From Podaxis mareebaensis (Eukaryota > Basidiomycota > Agaricomycetes > Agaricales > Agaricaceae): a stretch of 56,697 bases of DNA. The notes beneath the pieces were generated by a model that was given only the letters and a program-made list of their open reading frames with translations, was not told the DNA's origin and did no database searches. Below are positions 37,829-50,126 of the stretch, one piece after another. The translations under genes were made by a program, and so were the position numbers. Each line of letters begins with the position of its first letter. Within the stretch, counting starts at the first letter, position 1. Location of the stretch: contig JAEUWP010000032.1 of the NCBI GenBank assembly GCA_018524725.1, positions 1 through 56,697 on the forward strand. The letters run 5' to 3'.

Positions 37829-40275
37829 TCATTTCATATGCTGAACCAAAAAATCCTTGGACCATTCCTCGAGTTGCTTGGAAGCCCTTCGACAATCAGG
37901 ATATCCACGGAGCTTTTCATGCCATTTGGGTGGAGGAAGTGGTTGATCGAAACTGCTCTTCTTTGTGGCAATCACATCTAATCTGTCATCATAAAGCTTT
38001 TGCAGTCAATCAGTCCAATGACCTTGATCCTTGCCACTCCCCTCAAACAAATGAGTGAGAGGGAGCCAAGAACATTTGGCCTGCTGGTATCCATGCCCTG
38101 AAATAACCACGTCAGCAACCACATGTCCACCAAGCTAAGTGATGACAGTACAACATTACCTGTAAATGTGAGATACATCCCAGAGAGCACCTCCAGCTCT
38201 TCCCCAGTCAGTTCATCATCTACATATTCCACCCTATAGCTATCCACCACATGGAAGGTATGTCCCTCTTGCATATGATGGCCAGAAGGACCACTCAGTG
38301 CCTCATCCAAACTGATTGTCTCACTCGCAATACACCAGATAAATCCTCCTCGTTGCAAGGCTGCACAGCCACATTGTCAGTTGGACAGGATTGACTGAGC
38401 TTGTTGGCGATAATAGTCATAGTCAGATTTGTCAAATGTGTGGTCTATCAAGCAAATGGGCAGCAAGACTGGTAGAGGTTTTTTGGATAGAATAAAGGGC
38501 AGTCTGTCCAATGGCTGCAGGGTGCAAAACGGGATGCCTGACTGCATGAGCTCCAGAGCAATTTCACACTCTGTCATTGTGTCCTTCATTCAGCAGATGT
38601 AGAGAGCTGCTGTTGCTGTATAGACAGCCAGCTTCCACAGAACTGTTGCCTGCTTGCCATAATTGAACATGAAGAGAGTGCTTTTGCCTGCTGTAACCAA
38701 GCAGATCCTTTTGAGTTGTTGTGAATTCAACAGAGATTCTCGATTGGATACAGCTAGGTCCCAAGAATCATCAGCTGGTCTCTGAGGCTGCTTTGAGGAG
38801 ATGTTCTGTATAAACCAGCAGCACAAATGGATAAGTGGATCATTGAATGAGGGGCTATCCATGGGCACACCACTCAAGCCAAGCACTGCAATCAAACATT
38901 TGTGGTCAGAGATGTCCATAGATCCAGAAGTTGAAGTGGGCACAGGGAGTGGAGCAACAAAACCAAATCTATGTCATAAGATTTCCAAAATCTTGTTACT
39001 CAGGCTTGATCCCTCCACATCAACAACCTGAGCAGCTGGTCCCATGAAAGATGGCCCATGGTCCACAACCACATCATCAAATGTGCTTGGCTGAGTATCC
39101 CAGCTATCTCCAGCCTCCTTGAACCCTGTTGAATCTCCAATGATAATGTCATCCACCTCAGGATCGGGGCCCCACTCATTGCAGCAATTCCACTCATTGT
39201 AGAATGAGTCATATCTCTTCTGGACAGTACTATAGCCAGCCAGTGTTGACTCACAATCAGCCTTGCACACGAGAGTCTGATCGAACTTAGGTGGATTACC
39301 AAAGTCCCAATCCCAGATGTACACTGGAGCCAAGGATGTCAGGGGGTTCCTTTCACGCTCTTCTCTTTTGTGGCATTGAAGTGGAGTCTCTCTCACCCTC
39401 TTTTTCACATTCACCTCTTCCTGTTCCCTAAAAAATGCATCCCAGATATCCCTTGCAGTTTGCTTCAAAGAATAGCTGGTGGTGGATGGTTGCATTGACT
39501 CTATCTTGTGAGAAATGGATGGTTCTGATGACAGCCATGTTGTAGTGCGTTGAAGCATTTCTGGTGGAGGGGCTTGAAGTGGAAAGGCAGGATCTGACAC
39601 AGCCTTTGCCTTGTGTGCTCCCCACCTGTACCAAACAGGAACCCCTAAAGCCATGAACCAAGTTGGCAGTGGTTGAGAGGAGTGAACATCTGGAAAGTGG
39701 AGCAAGATGCCCACATGATCAATGTTCCATTGACATTGAAGGAGGGGAGCAGTACATAGGTTGTCCAGAAATACCTGACCAGGTCGTGCCTTTGCTAATT
39801 CTATATACCAGACTAGTGGATTGAGGTCTTCTTGATGGTAGGGATCTGGTACCTTCTTGACCACCCAGTATAAGAGGCTGATCCAAATTGAGAACCAGTC
39901 ATGAGCCCTGTATGCAGTATCTATAGCCCAAGCTTCTGTACAGTGTAGTTTTTGATAGCCCAGACTGGAGGGAAGGAATGGTCATATATGATGGAGTTGG
40001 TACTTGGTGCTCAGAAGGTTGATAACTTTGGTCATTGACTCCTCAATGGCAAGCCAAACGGTGCTCAGGCAGTTGGGAATCATATAGCCTTGAGACAGAA
40101 TAGATTGTACCCTGTGTGTAACATATGCTAGGGGTTCAAATAGGACCCTGCTATAATTGACCAGTGAAAGTGGGACAAAGGTGAGCCACTCTGTTGAAGT
40201 GGACCACCAGTGCAGGTTCTGGAAATCTTTTGCAACTGACATGTCCATGTTGAACAGTTTGGAGCCTTTGTCCAT
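37829..40275 (-). pseudogene. Decayed member of an expanded Agaricomycete protein family (cargo gene)
   Basis: Open segments in several minus-strand frames line up as one protein. They are an N-terminal block with GSKLFNMDMSVAKDFQNLHW and EWLTFVPLSLVN (40.2 kb), a block with ARPGQVF and LGVPVWYRWG (39.86-38.97 kb), a segment with TVQKRYDSFYNEWNCCNEWG, a Ser/Asp-rich linker, an FIWCIASETISL region, and a tail with GHWTD and YDDRLDVI ending at TGA 37829-37831. From memory this matches a multi-copy family of hypothetical proteins in mushroom genomes; no function is known to me. Frames change several times and stops intervene, so the gene is dead. Some frame changes may be introns. CpG is depleted as in the rest of the element. 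Confidence 0.65.
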
Positions 40276-41360
40276 TCATGGTGGCACTAGCTCACGCAAA
40301 CAATTTGGCAAGTAGAAGATATCACCATTTATGACAGAGACTTTGTGAGGCATAGTTGGGAGGATTGGATGTATTGCTTTTGACAACTAAAGGCAATAAT
40401 GAAGACAATATATATCTAGACAACCTAGATATATGGTATAAGGTGAAAAGGGTAGTAGGTGTTGTGGTAGTAGGTGTTGTTGGTAGTGGGCATTTGTAGT
40501 CAATAGTGTATGACTTGTTTCCAACTGATGCCATCAGTTGAGATCAAGTCTACCCTAGGCTAGAACCATGAGAATGTTCAGCTGATCTAGTCAAACAAGT
40601 CAGGTGGCTTTGTCATCATCACTTGTTCCTCCACCCTGATGTCCTCAAATGTGCCTCTGCATAGTGAGATCCTGTCTGATGGGATCTCATTCCACACATA
40701 TGCTGATAGATTGAGGTTGCCTTGATCTATTGCTGGTTTCTTTCCAAATTCTCCTTAGCACATGCCACATGTGCCCCTACCATCCCACAAGACACCTCTT
40801 TGTCGAGACTGCCATGTCCAATCCACACATCCCAAGCCAGGCCAATCACCCCTCACCCCCATATGCCCCACTGAACATTGCTGTGCCAGGTTTCCATCGC
40901 AACTGACTCACAAGCACATGCTGAGTGCCTGATTTGCAGGTCCTCTTGCACTTTATCTGACTAGGTCCCTCTGATGATCTCATGTTTCACAATGCACTGA
41001 TAGACTGAGGATGTCTTGGTCTATCATCAGTCAATGTTCCAATGTCAGTGTTCCAGCCTCAACCTTTCACTACCATATGTCATGTTCATCTGGCACATAG
41101 ATTATCTATGTCAATCAGTAGTTGTATGCCTTTAAAACTTTTTCATCTACCTGGGACAAATTTGAAATTGATTACCTTCTGCATGATTTGCACCATGTGT
41201 ATTAGTGGATGTTGGCCTTTTTGCTGTCTGGTTTCCACCCCATCTCAGCAGCTTTTGTCTGGAGGGGTAATTTTGTATATATTCCATAAATACATGTTTA
41301 AATGTCCATAGTGGTTCCCAACTAGTGTCTCTCACTTAGTCCCATGTCTTTATCTCATCT
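40276..41360. other. Spacer inside the 16-kb element
   Basis: Divergent spacer between the minus-strand cargo gene and the plus-strand cysteine-rich gene. It is CpG-poor with no supported ORF. It includes a TG-rich simple stretch near 40440-40500 (repeats of gtagtaggtgttg). Confidence 0.45.
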
Positions 41361-43498
41361 GTGTCAATGCATGTCAATGATCTGGGTGCCTGTTGCAGCA
41401 CTGGATGCCTTCAGAGTGGCTGTGGCCTTTTCACTCCCATTTATGATGGTGAGGAGGATTTCCTCAGTGCACTCTATATCTGTAGTTGCCATGGCTACCA
41501 GCACTATTGGGGCCCAGTGAAACCATCTGGCTTTGGTCCTTGTTGGAATCAGAAATGCCCTGACCTCAGCTTGTGTGGAATTTTCACTGACCAAGCAAAT
41601 GATTCTGTAACTATGATACACAAGCAGCTACACAGCTTTTGCTATTGTGGTTGTTGTGGTAACCAGCATTGGTACACTGAGGTAAGCCAACTTAGAGCTT
41701 TCTCATTTGTATATCATACTCATGACTTCACTAGCAGATTTCAGGACAACATTGTGCACCTGCAGCTGATGCTGGTAACCATGGTTTTGTGCATGGCCAG
41801 TCTGCAGGGATGCCTTTCACTCATGCTTTCCCTTGTCCTGCATCTGATTTTACTCCCAATACATCAGCACCTCCTTCAGGCTTGGGCCCATCAACACCTG
41901 CTATGCATTCTGCTGGGACTTTCCACCCACCTCCTGGAGAGTCAGACACCTCCAGCCATTCAAAAGCACATTGTTCAGTTCCTGTGGCACCTGAGGATCA
42001 CCCAGCTCCCCCTATATCTGATGTACCTCCTGTGTCTAAAGCTCCTGCATCTGGAGATCACTTGGTTCCCCCAGGATCTACAGAGGATTCCACCCAGACT
42101 TCACCTAAGCCTGAGGATCTCTTCAAAGAATACCTCAAAAAGTGCAAGCAGCAGGAGGACTTGGGATTTGATCCTGGAGCCAATGTATGTTTTTCTGGCC
42201 CCCATATCTTGTATCCTGGCTCACATATGAACAGATCCACTGTCAACACCCTGACTTTCCACATATGGCTAAGTGGCAGAAGAGTACTTCTGTGCTGTCC
42301 TTGGGTAAAGTGAAGGCAAAAGCAAAGGCTAAAGGAAAAGGGAAGGGAAAAGGGAAAGGGAAGGCCAAGGTTCACCAGTCATCCCCATCAAGCTCTCCAT
42401 TGCCACCACCTCCACCACCTCTGCCTCTCCTTGAAAAGCATGTTGAAAAGCATTTCTTCTTCATTCTGTATCACAACACTCACACAGCACATCGTGGAAA
42501 CATGCTTGAGCCTACATGTCAAGGGTAGGTATATCTTCATATTTATAATCTCACTAACTCACTGACTAGCACTATAAAGGCTCCAGGCCCATGTCCATGT
42601 AGGACTGGTGGTGCCCATCAATGTTCACTCAGGCATGCACTCTTATCAGGGAAGGGGGAAATTGGCACTTCTGAAGGTCTACAAACATTGGGTTGATGTT
42701 ACCTTTGCTGATATTGAGATGTATGTACTTTATCACCCGATCAGCTATTGACTGACCTTTCCCTTGCAGGTGTGCTGTCAATCTTCGTCAGAGCTTACCT
42801 GGTTGGGGTCCATATATCTGCCTTGATGAGTTGGAGTGCAATCTTGAGCTTCAGCCCAATGACAAGGACATTGATGGAGATACCTTGAGTAGCAATGATA
42901 ACACAGAGGATGCAGGGAAAGAACTGGAGGAAGATGGCAGATCATTACATCCCAGTGCACAAGAACCAGAGGGTAAGTTTGGCTTTTGAAGATAACAGCT
43001 AATGCTGACTTGACTGGAAGAATCCCCCAAAGAACCAGTCAAGGTTGATGGATCCCAGATATGTGAGTGTTCAAGTTAGAATAATGGGATGAGTGCTAAT
43101 GAAAACCAACCAGTCATAACCAGTATTCCTGAGTTGCATTTGCTCACATGCAACATCTGTCCTGGTCTGAAGACCCAGGGCTGGGTATGTCTCCCATTCC
43201 TGCACTGGCTGTAGTGCTCATGGATCACAGTGGCCTAAGCAAGCCCCAGCTTTGTATAACCCACTTCATGGGTTGATCCACCATGCATTGCAGTACCTCA
43301 AAGGTTTTCCTACAAGGTTTATAACTGACACACAATCAGGTCTCACTGGCTTGCAGAAAAAGATTCAGGAGCTTGGTGATTCTCTGCTTTTCCTCACCAA
43401 TCTTGCTGACAAGATCATTCCCAAGTCAGAGGGTTCCCATGTGACCTTTTTCAACACCTTTTATCTTGGTGATGCCAGACTCAAGGGTGTTTTTGACT
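41361..43498 (+). pseudogene. 5' part of an unrecognised, cysteine-rich transposon gene, interrupted by a LINE
   Basis: Plus-strand open segments suggest a spliced gene. The first block has two cysteine-rich motifs (around 41395-41510 and 41635-41680). A long Pro/Ser-rich linker follows (41790-42110), then an acidic DLFKEYLKKCKQQEDLGF block and a Lys/Gly/Ala-rich basic run (42305-42370). The end of this part is 43252..43513, which reads through TFFNTFYLGDARLKGVFDFL up to the LINE insertion point. Likely introns with GT-AG ends are visible (for example 43185 to about 43230). The continuation is at 48961 onward. I do not recognise the family; it could be an accessory or regulatory protein of the element. 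Exact exon limits are not resolved. Confidence 0.5.
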
Positions 43499-43513
43499 TC
43501 CTCTCCAATCTTC
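43499..43513 (+). repeat. LINE target-site duplication, left copy
   Basis: The 15-bp sequence tcctctccaatcttc is repeated exactly at 48946..48960. The two copies flank the LINE. Confidence 0.92.
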
Positions 43514-43535
43514 TTTTTTTTTTTTTTTTTTTTTT

Positions 43536-43867
43536 AAATCAACATTTATTGCAATAGACTAGCTACTACAAATGGGTGTGTGATAGCAGTCCCAAGAACC
43601 GAAACCTACATACAAGAGAAGGAAACAGAGAGAAAGGAAAATGAAAAAGAAAGAGGAAGGGGAGTGAGGGAGTTAGTGAGAGGCAACCAACACAAGATAG
43701 AGGGTACAACTATTCAAACATAGAGAGAGAAAAGAGACGAAGAAGAAGTGGGAGGGGAGAGATGGAGCTAGTGAGAGGCAAGCATACATAAGAGGGAAAG
43801 AGAGAAGAGAGAAAGAAAGACCCTTTCAGTGAATGTCTGGAGTGCTGTGTAAGGCCAGCCTCTCTTG
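43536..43867 (-). other. LINE 3' untranslated region, strand-asymmetric
   Basis: On the + strand this segment is mostly purine (runs such as gagagaaaggaa between 43610 and 43830), so the transcript would be pyrimidine-rich. Its first ~60 bases next to the poly(A) match the small LINE scrap at 6699..6767. This is where reverse transcription of new copies would begin. Confidence 0.7.
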
Positions 43868-46800
43868 TCAAGTAAGCCGTCGAGTGTTGAAGTCCTCAAA
43901 AGTGATAGGTCCTTGTATCTGGTCAGCAAATGAAAAGGCTGCTGGGTTTTTGTGAAGGAACTCGATGAGCCAGAAGATATTCATACAAATACCGTAAGGC
44001 TGATGGTAAAGGGGGCAGTGGTGGATGATGTAATCCCATGTTTTGAGTTCCTCACTGCATGGGCAGGAGGTGATATAGCACCCTGGGAAGAAGCACTGTC
44101 TAAAGGCACTGATAGGTGCATGGTTGGTAACACAGCAGGTGAAGTGCATGCATAAGTTGGGGTCAGCACCAAGGCCTGAGGAAAGCCAGGTGCTGCTGTT
44201 AGTGTATTTGGGTTCCAGGGGTTGGTCCACAGGGTTGGTAAGGGGAAGCCAGTTGTGGCCTCGATATTTAGGAATGTTCATTTTGTGCCTCCAGAGGGTG
44301 AGGCATTTGGTGGTGTAATGGTTGTGAATGTAACCTAGAGAAGTGCAGAATGGGAACCATGGATTGTTGGGAATGTGCAGTGATTTGGCTAGATTGTGTG
44401 CTTGGAAATGAACCAACCATTTTTCAGAGGAGGGGACTGACCAGAAGTAGATATTATTGAGGGGGGAAGAAGACAACCACTCTTGGAGAAGAGGTATGAC
44501 TGCTAGAGCGTCCTTGTGAGCACTGTGGGGGCCATAGTTAAACAGTAACTTTGCAGATGAGATAGAGTCTGTAAAGAGAGAAATAGAGGAGTAATTATGA
44601 GAGATAGTGAGAGAAACAGAGGAGAAGAGACTAAGACAGATGGCATAGGATTCAGAATCAGAAGAAACAACTTCCCCACAGGAGCGAACAGATGAGGAAA
44701 GGATATTAGAGGCTGAAGAACCAAAAACTATATAAGCGGAGGTAGCAGAGAGCCACAGATTGAGGGGAACAGAACCATCAGAGGAGACAACTAATGATAC
44801 TGGAGAAGAAAAGGAAGAGTCTCTAGCTACATTGAGAGATTGAATGTATCTAGCTTTGACATTACTATCAATGGGGGTAGGACATTGATGAAAGTGAATT
44901 TGAGAGTTGAAGTGATCAATGAGATGCTGACCAGGCTTGGTGCTTGGGTGGAGATGGTTAAACCAATCTGAGACTAATTGGGCATCAGATACAAAATCTA
45001 ATGCCATGGATTGGGTCTTGGTAGAGCGTGTGTTGAGGGGATCAATGTCACGTGTGAGAATCTTAAGGGGATGGGAAGGGGGGAGGGTTTGGAAATGAAG
45101 GGAGCAACATTTGGCAAGTTTGAAGAGGTGGAGTTGGATGGGTATGAGGCCTGTGATAGCTTCGGTGCCACCCATTGGTGTTGTGTGAAATGCACCAGTG
45201 ATCCATAAGGCTGCAGACTGCTGCATTTGTTGAAGTTTTTTAATAAGGCCTTTATATTGGCCATTGTGATTGAACCATAGTCAGAAACCATAAATGGCTA
45301 TGGGAATGACACAAGACCTGTAGAGAAGGCATTTGTGTAGTAGGGAGAGTCTGCAGATGGAGTTTCCGAGGAGGTGCATGCATTTGGCAGTAGAGAGCAC
45401 CTTTGTAGAGTAATATTGGACATGTTCTTTGAAGGAGAGTGCCCAATTGAAATAGAATCCCAAGTATCAAAGATGACACTTGGGAATGAAAGTGAGACAA
45501 CCATCTGTGGGATGATCGATGATGATGTGAGGGTTGGGTTCTGCCCACAGGTGGTTGGAAAAGTGGAAAGCCTCTGTCTTGTTGTGTTCAAGGGTGAGAC
45601 CCATGGAGGTTAGTAATTGTTTGCAACTAAGATATACAGAGGTGAGTAGTTTACAGTTTGTATGGAATGATTCAGATTGTACAATAATGAGGCCATCATC
45701 AACAAAAGAGAGTAGTTTACACTGAGCATCATTTGAGAATTTGTGGATGAACGGGGATAGATAAAGGGCAGTAAGAATTGGGGATAAAGCAGAGCCTTGT
45801 CCAATGCTGATGGAAGCAGAAAAAGGGGGGGAGGATTCATTATTCCAAGAATATTTCATGAAATGATTAACTAGGTAGTCTGAAAAGAATGAAACTACAG
45901 AAGAATGAAAACCATGTCTTTTAAGAATTTTGATCAAAAGAGAGTGGTTTATAGAAGGGAAAAATTGAGCGACATCAAAGGCAAGGACACTCGTTTTCAG
46001 GTTCCTTTTCCATCCTGAATGGACCATGTGAGTGATGAAAACTCCCACATCTTCTGTGGAGCGATGAATAATGCCCCCCAAATTGCAGAGGGTGGACAAG
46101 ATTGAACTGTGTTGATTCAAATTGGAGACAATTGGAGATCATCTTCTCAATAAGTTTGCCTAAGGTATTTAGAAGGACAATAGGGTGGAACATTTTAGGC
46201 ATCAAATAATGAGGTTTGTTCGGCTTGGGGATGATGACCAAGGTGGACATCTTGAAATATTCTGGCCATGTATGAAACTGAATACATGCAGAGGCAAATG
46301 TTGTGAAGTTCAACTTGATGTCATCATCAGACATGAGGAACTTGATGTGGGCCCATGTGAGGTGATCTGGGCCTGGAGCAGAAGAGTTGGCACATGGGAG
46401 CAAGGCATCTGTTAACTCCCTTATAGAGAAGGGGGGCCATGATCATTCTTCTTGATTAGGAGCAAAATTGGCTGTATTGAGATCTACAGGTCTGTTAGAT
46501 GCTGCATTGTAAGTTTCATCAAGTGCTTTCCATAAGCTCTCTGGTTCATCACAGGGTTGTCCTTTGTGGAGGATGGATTGAGAAGGGGGGAGATTGCATT
46601 TCTTCACCCATGACATCAGGTCCCAAGGTTGTTGCTTCTCCCTCGAGATTTCCAAGATTTTCTCATCAAAGAAAGCTCTTTTCGCTTTTCTAGTGGTGCA
46701 TCTGAAATTGCTCCAGTTCCATTTGGTGTGATGGGCATTGAAAGCATATAGGGCATTGGAGCATTGGTTGTTCCACCAAGGCTTCGAGCATTGGCAAATC

Positions 46801-47777
46801 TTGACCTCTACAGTGTTTGCATTCCATTCTTCGGAAACAATCTCAAAGATGGATGTAGCATATTTATTGACATCATCTGCAGAGTCAAAGGTGGGAGAGA
46901 TGGCTTTTATGTGTTGGGAGCAGTTGTATAAGAATAGAGCTTCTTCTTCAGAGTCTTTGGGGATGGTGTGCTTGGTGATGATAGGAAGAGTGATGGACAA
47001 CAGAGGAACTTGTGTGAAGAGGGGAACATGATCAGATTGAGATCGCCAATCATGTTGATATGAATGAGTTGGGGCAGGGAGGTTTTCCGGAGATACTGTG
47101 AAGATGAGATCAATCACCATTGCGGATTTATTTGGATCATCAGGGAAGTGAGTAGGAGAGTATTGGATTGGGGTGGATCTTGTAAGTCCAATCGTGTCCA
47201 TGATGTCGCATAGCAGGTCTGCATGTGCTAAGCAATAGGGTGCATTGTGATCCCAATCAGGAGATCTCATGTTGAAGTCTCCTCCTGCGAAGCAGATATT
47301 GTTTGGGAAAGAGTGTATACATGACTCTAAATAATTGATAGAGGAAGAGTCATTTGTTTCAAAGTAACAATTAAGAAAGTATTGTTTACTAGGAATGGAG
47401 AGAGAGAACAATTGGAAATCAGGTGATGATATAATGTTCAAATGAATAACAGGATTAAGGGATTTCAGAGAAGTGCATATATAGGTAAGAATGCGAGGTT
47501 CAGAAATGGATTGGTCATGAAGTAAGAGCCAGTCCTTATGGATAGGTGGTCCTTTCATCAGGTCTCCTTCAGAGGCCAATGTGGACAGGATATTTCGAAT
47601 AAATTTGTAAGCAGGTTCTTGTAAGCACAAGATGTGAACATCTTTGAGTAAAGGAGAATTTAGAAGAAATTCTACAGTAGACCAGTTCTTTTGTACATTA
47701 AACGAACAAATTGAAACATGAGATAATGAGGAAGCATTGTTAGATACAATGTGTTCAGATATTAACTGCTCATGCAT
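43868..47777 (-). pseudogene. LINE ORF2: endonuclease / reverse transcriptase / RNase H (inactivated)
   Basis: The start is ATG at 47777. The N-terminal part (47777..46443) is an APE-type endonuclease, with LCLQEP, AGGDFNMRSPDW and a final SDHVPL motif. A TGA at 46443-46445 stops the frame just before a SAPGPDHLTW block that starts the reverse transcriptase. A one-base frameshift near 46.1 kb moves the rest to another frame, which contains AFDVAQFFPSINH, GQGSALSPIL and the catalytic FVDDG (about 45.7 kb). Two more TGA codons follow, near 45467 and 45286. The C-terminal part carries an RNase H-like set (SSDGS, SDSESYA, LFTDSISSA) and a Cys/His cluster with CPCSEEL and HHCPLY. Apart from these lesions the protein is colinear. 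Confidence 0.9.
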
Positions 47778-48945
47778 TGAAATTGGCCTTTGCTTTTTTG
47801 GTCTTCAACTCATTGACCTTTTTGATGATCCACTCTTTGTCATAGCAATGATGGAAGAACAGGCACTTGTCACTGTTCACATGGTGGTCCTTGGAGCCAC
47901 ATGACAGGCAGTTGAAAGAAGTCATGTGAGGGCATTCCATGATGTTGGCGGGGGTAAGAGGACAGGGATTGGGGCCTGGTTTGCCATGACAGCAGTACCC
48001 ATCACAGTGGTGGTTGTTGGTATGGTGTGGGTCTCCACAGATAGCACACCTTGGGTTGCAGGCTCGGCAGTTGTGGGTGGTGTGACCCCACCTCCAACAA
48101 CGATTGCAAAGAGGACTAGCAACTCACATGCTAGCACCTCTGAAAATGCACACTCTGTTCTCGAAGAGAATGGTGTGGTTGATGTAGAGTTTAGCCCATG
48201 AGGCAGTTTGGGAGTCCCACAGGTCAAAGAACAGAATGGCCAAGTCAGAATGTAGGGAAACTCGGCAAAAGCAGGGCTTGCCAACCAAGTGGTTTACAAT
48301 GTCAGTGTACAGGGATGCATCAATAGTGGGTTTGATGTCATCAGCAGTGTGAGGGGTACCATCCTCCTTATAGTATAGGAGGTTGGTTAGTTTGATGAAC
48401 AATTTAGACATCAGGAGTGAGGGGTTGACAGCATTCCTAATGTCTGGAGAGGCAAAAGCCAACCTGTTTGAGTCGGTGATGCCCTTCTTGATGGCATTGA
48501 GCTCTGCCTCTGATGCAACAGTGCTCATGTTGAGCCAGAGAGTTCTTTCATTCTTCTTTGCTGACTTGACTTGAAGAGAAAGGTTTTTCTGATACAACTT
48601 GTTATTGCAGCATTGAACAATAAGGTCTAGCGAGGTGATCATGAGGTGAGTGAAAGTGTTGTTAAAGGGAATGACAACATTCTTTCGAGAAGGGCCTTGG
48701 GTGGCCTTAGGTTGAGAGGAACAAGGGGAGGAAGGGGTGGACTTGGGGGCAGGAGATTTGATGTCTCCTGAATTGCAAAGGAAGTTGATTATGTGAACTG
48801 GTGACATTGAAGGGAATTGGTTCTGGAGAGCTGTGTATTTCTGCAGCTCATCTACTTTAAGGGGAGATTGAGAAGCTGCCTTAGAGTAAGACAACCTCTG
48901 AGTTGAGGGGGAAGGCACACCAGACCTGTACTGAGGTTTGGTGGC
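47770..48945 (-). pseudogene. LINE ORF1: nucleic-acid-binding Gag-like protein (one nonsense codon)
   Basis: The frame is open from the LINE 5' end to a TGA at 48124-48126, then continues in the same frame to the true stop at 47770-47772. The part after the nonsense codon holds CCHC-type zinc knuckles, beginning CNRCWRWGHTTHNC, then a CAICGDPHH block and a third Cys/His group. These are typical of ORF1 proteins that coat LINE RNA. Its stop overlaps the ORF2 start by 8 bases, an arrangement that suggests coupled reinitiation. The first in-frame residues carry no ATG, so the 5' end may be truncated. Confidence 0.88.
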
Positions 48946-48960
48946 TCCTCTCCAATCTTC
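48946..48960 (+). repeat. LINE target-site duplication, right copy
   Basis: This is the second exact copy of the 15-bp sequence at 43499..43513. Confidence 0.92.
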
Positions 48961-50126
48961 ATTGCATCATGACAACTTGGAGCTTCAACACTGAGCATAC
49001 AGCACTGGCTCTTGATCTAACTGATGTGACTGAGACCATGCTTGCATTACCATTACTGAAACTCATGAAATATTTTAGGACACTTGTTCCTCACCACATG
49101 TTTGACCCAGCAGGCTATTCCAACCTTGGTTCTGCTCTCTGCTGGGCTAACAAAAAATGCTACAAGGTACACTTGTTGACATTTTTCATGTATTTGTTAT
49201 GACATCATTCACCAGACTGCTAAAACACCTATGTTTATCCTGACCATTGACATCAACAAGGCATCTATTGAGGATGTCTGTTTGTCTCTTGTGGTTCAAT
49301 TTGGGAGTGTCAACAACTATACCAAGATATACAACACATTGATCCAGCTGGGTAAATTTGGCATCAATGGCTTTCTTCAAGACATTGCATATCCTATCCT
49401 CAACACCTTACCAAATGATCATCTTGACTATTATGAGCTGAAGTCCCTAGTTGGACACTTCTGCAAAGAGTTGGCCTTCAAAATTAATCTTAACAGGGTG
49501 AGCATCTTACAGTGACCATTGGAGGTATACTGAGGCATTATAGGATCACACTACTCATGCAAGTGAAGCTGCAGCTGGGGGCAGTCCCAGGTGAGTGGCA
49601 TTTTCTCTCTGGGCTAGTGTATGATTCTCATTCACTGCAGTTTTGATCCCAATGTGGACCTGAACATGGGTATGGACTCCAATGATGAGGTTCATGAATA
49701 TGAACCTAGTGTGTATTTCATCTACTTTACAGTTTCTGTTTGTTAACTTCTAGGCCAGCTACTGAAGAGAAGGCAAAATATAGTTCCCACAAGAAGGCTG
49801 GCACTGAACCATCTGCTCCAGAAGCAACAGGAACATCCTCGAGTGCCATGTCTTCTGGTACACAGTCATCCAGCCCTCCACCTCTGGCAGAAACATCAAC
49901 TGCACCCAAGAGGGATACTCAAATGCCCTGGCCCCCAGTTACTATACCTGAGCTCGAAAAGTTGATGACATTCTGTGAAATGGCCCACTATTGTGTCAAA
50001 CATCTCTGTCATCCCTCAGAATGGGAGATGGCAACACTCCAAGGATGGGACACCAAGCCTGTGTCACAAGTGAGGAAGCTATTCATAAAGGTCCCTTTTC
50101 TCACTGAATCTGTCTTTGTAGGCTGA
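48961..50126 (+). pseudogene. 3' part of the cysteine-rich transposon gene interrupted by the LINE
   Basis: The frame that is open up to the insertion point at 43513 resumes here once the LINE and one duplication copy are discounted: both sides read a DFLSNL/LSNLHC overlap at the junction. An open block runs to about 49167, then a GT-AG intron (49168 to about 49219). A second block follows (49220..49497) with an ILTIDINKASIEDV segment and LGKFGINGFLQDI, and a third block is 49756..50126. I do not recognise the family. The blocks share CpG loss with the rest of the element. The last block is Ser/Thr/Pro-rich, then has a PWPPVTIPELEKLMTFCEMA segment. Confidence 0.5.

Larger units (their letters stand above)
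43514..48945 (-). mobile_element. Non-LTR retrotransposon (LINE), nearly full length, inactivated
   Basis: The element lies on the minus strand. Its poly(A) tail appears as a T-run at 43514-43535, then a 3' UTR up to 43867, ORF2 and ORF1. A perfect 15-bp target duplication flanks it. ORF2 encodes endonuclease, reverse transcriptase and an RNase H-like domain; ORF1 encodes a zinc-knuckle protein. The layout fits the two-ORF, APE-endonuclease LINEs common in fungi (Tad-like or I-like), but clade assignment needs a tree. It is disabled by one frameshift and by TGA codons, several standing where arginine is expected. No ATG opens ORF1 within the element, so the 5' end is probably slightly truncated. 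It sits inside an exon of an older transposon gene. Confidence 0.93.

Noticed and set aside
42305..42370. The Lys/Gly/Ala-rich run as a tandem DNA repeat with its own function
   Set aside because: It lies inside an open segment of the transposon gene and is more simply a basic low-complexity protein stretch.
43514..43535. The long T-run as a transcription terminator
   Set aside because: It is the poly(A) tail of the minus-strand LINE, directly beside the target duplication.
47922..48284. A 120-codon minus-strand ORF in LINE ORF1
   Set aside because: It is out of frame with the zinc-knuckle cysteines, which are found in the ORF1 frame after its TGA.
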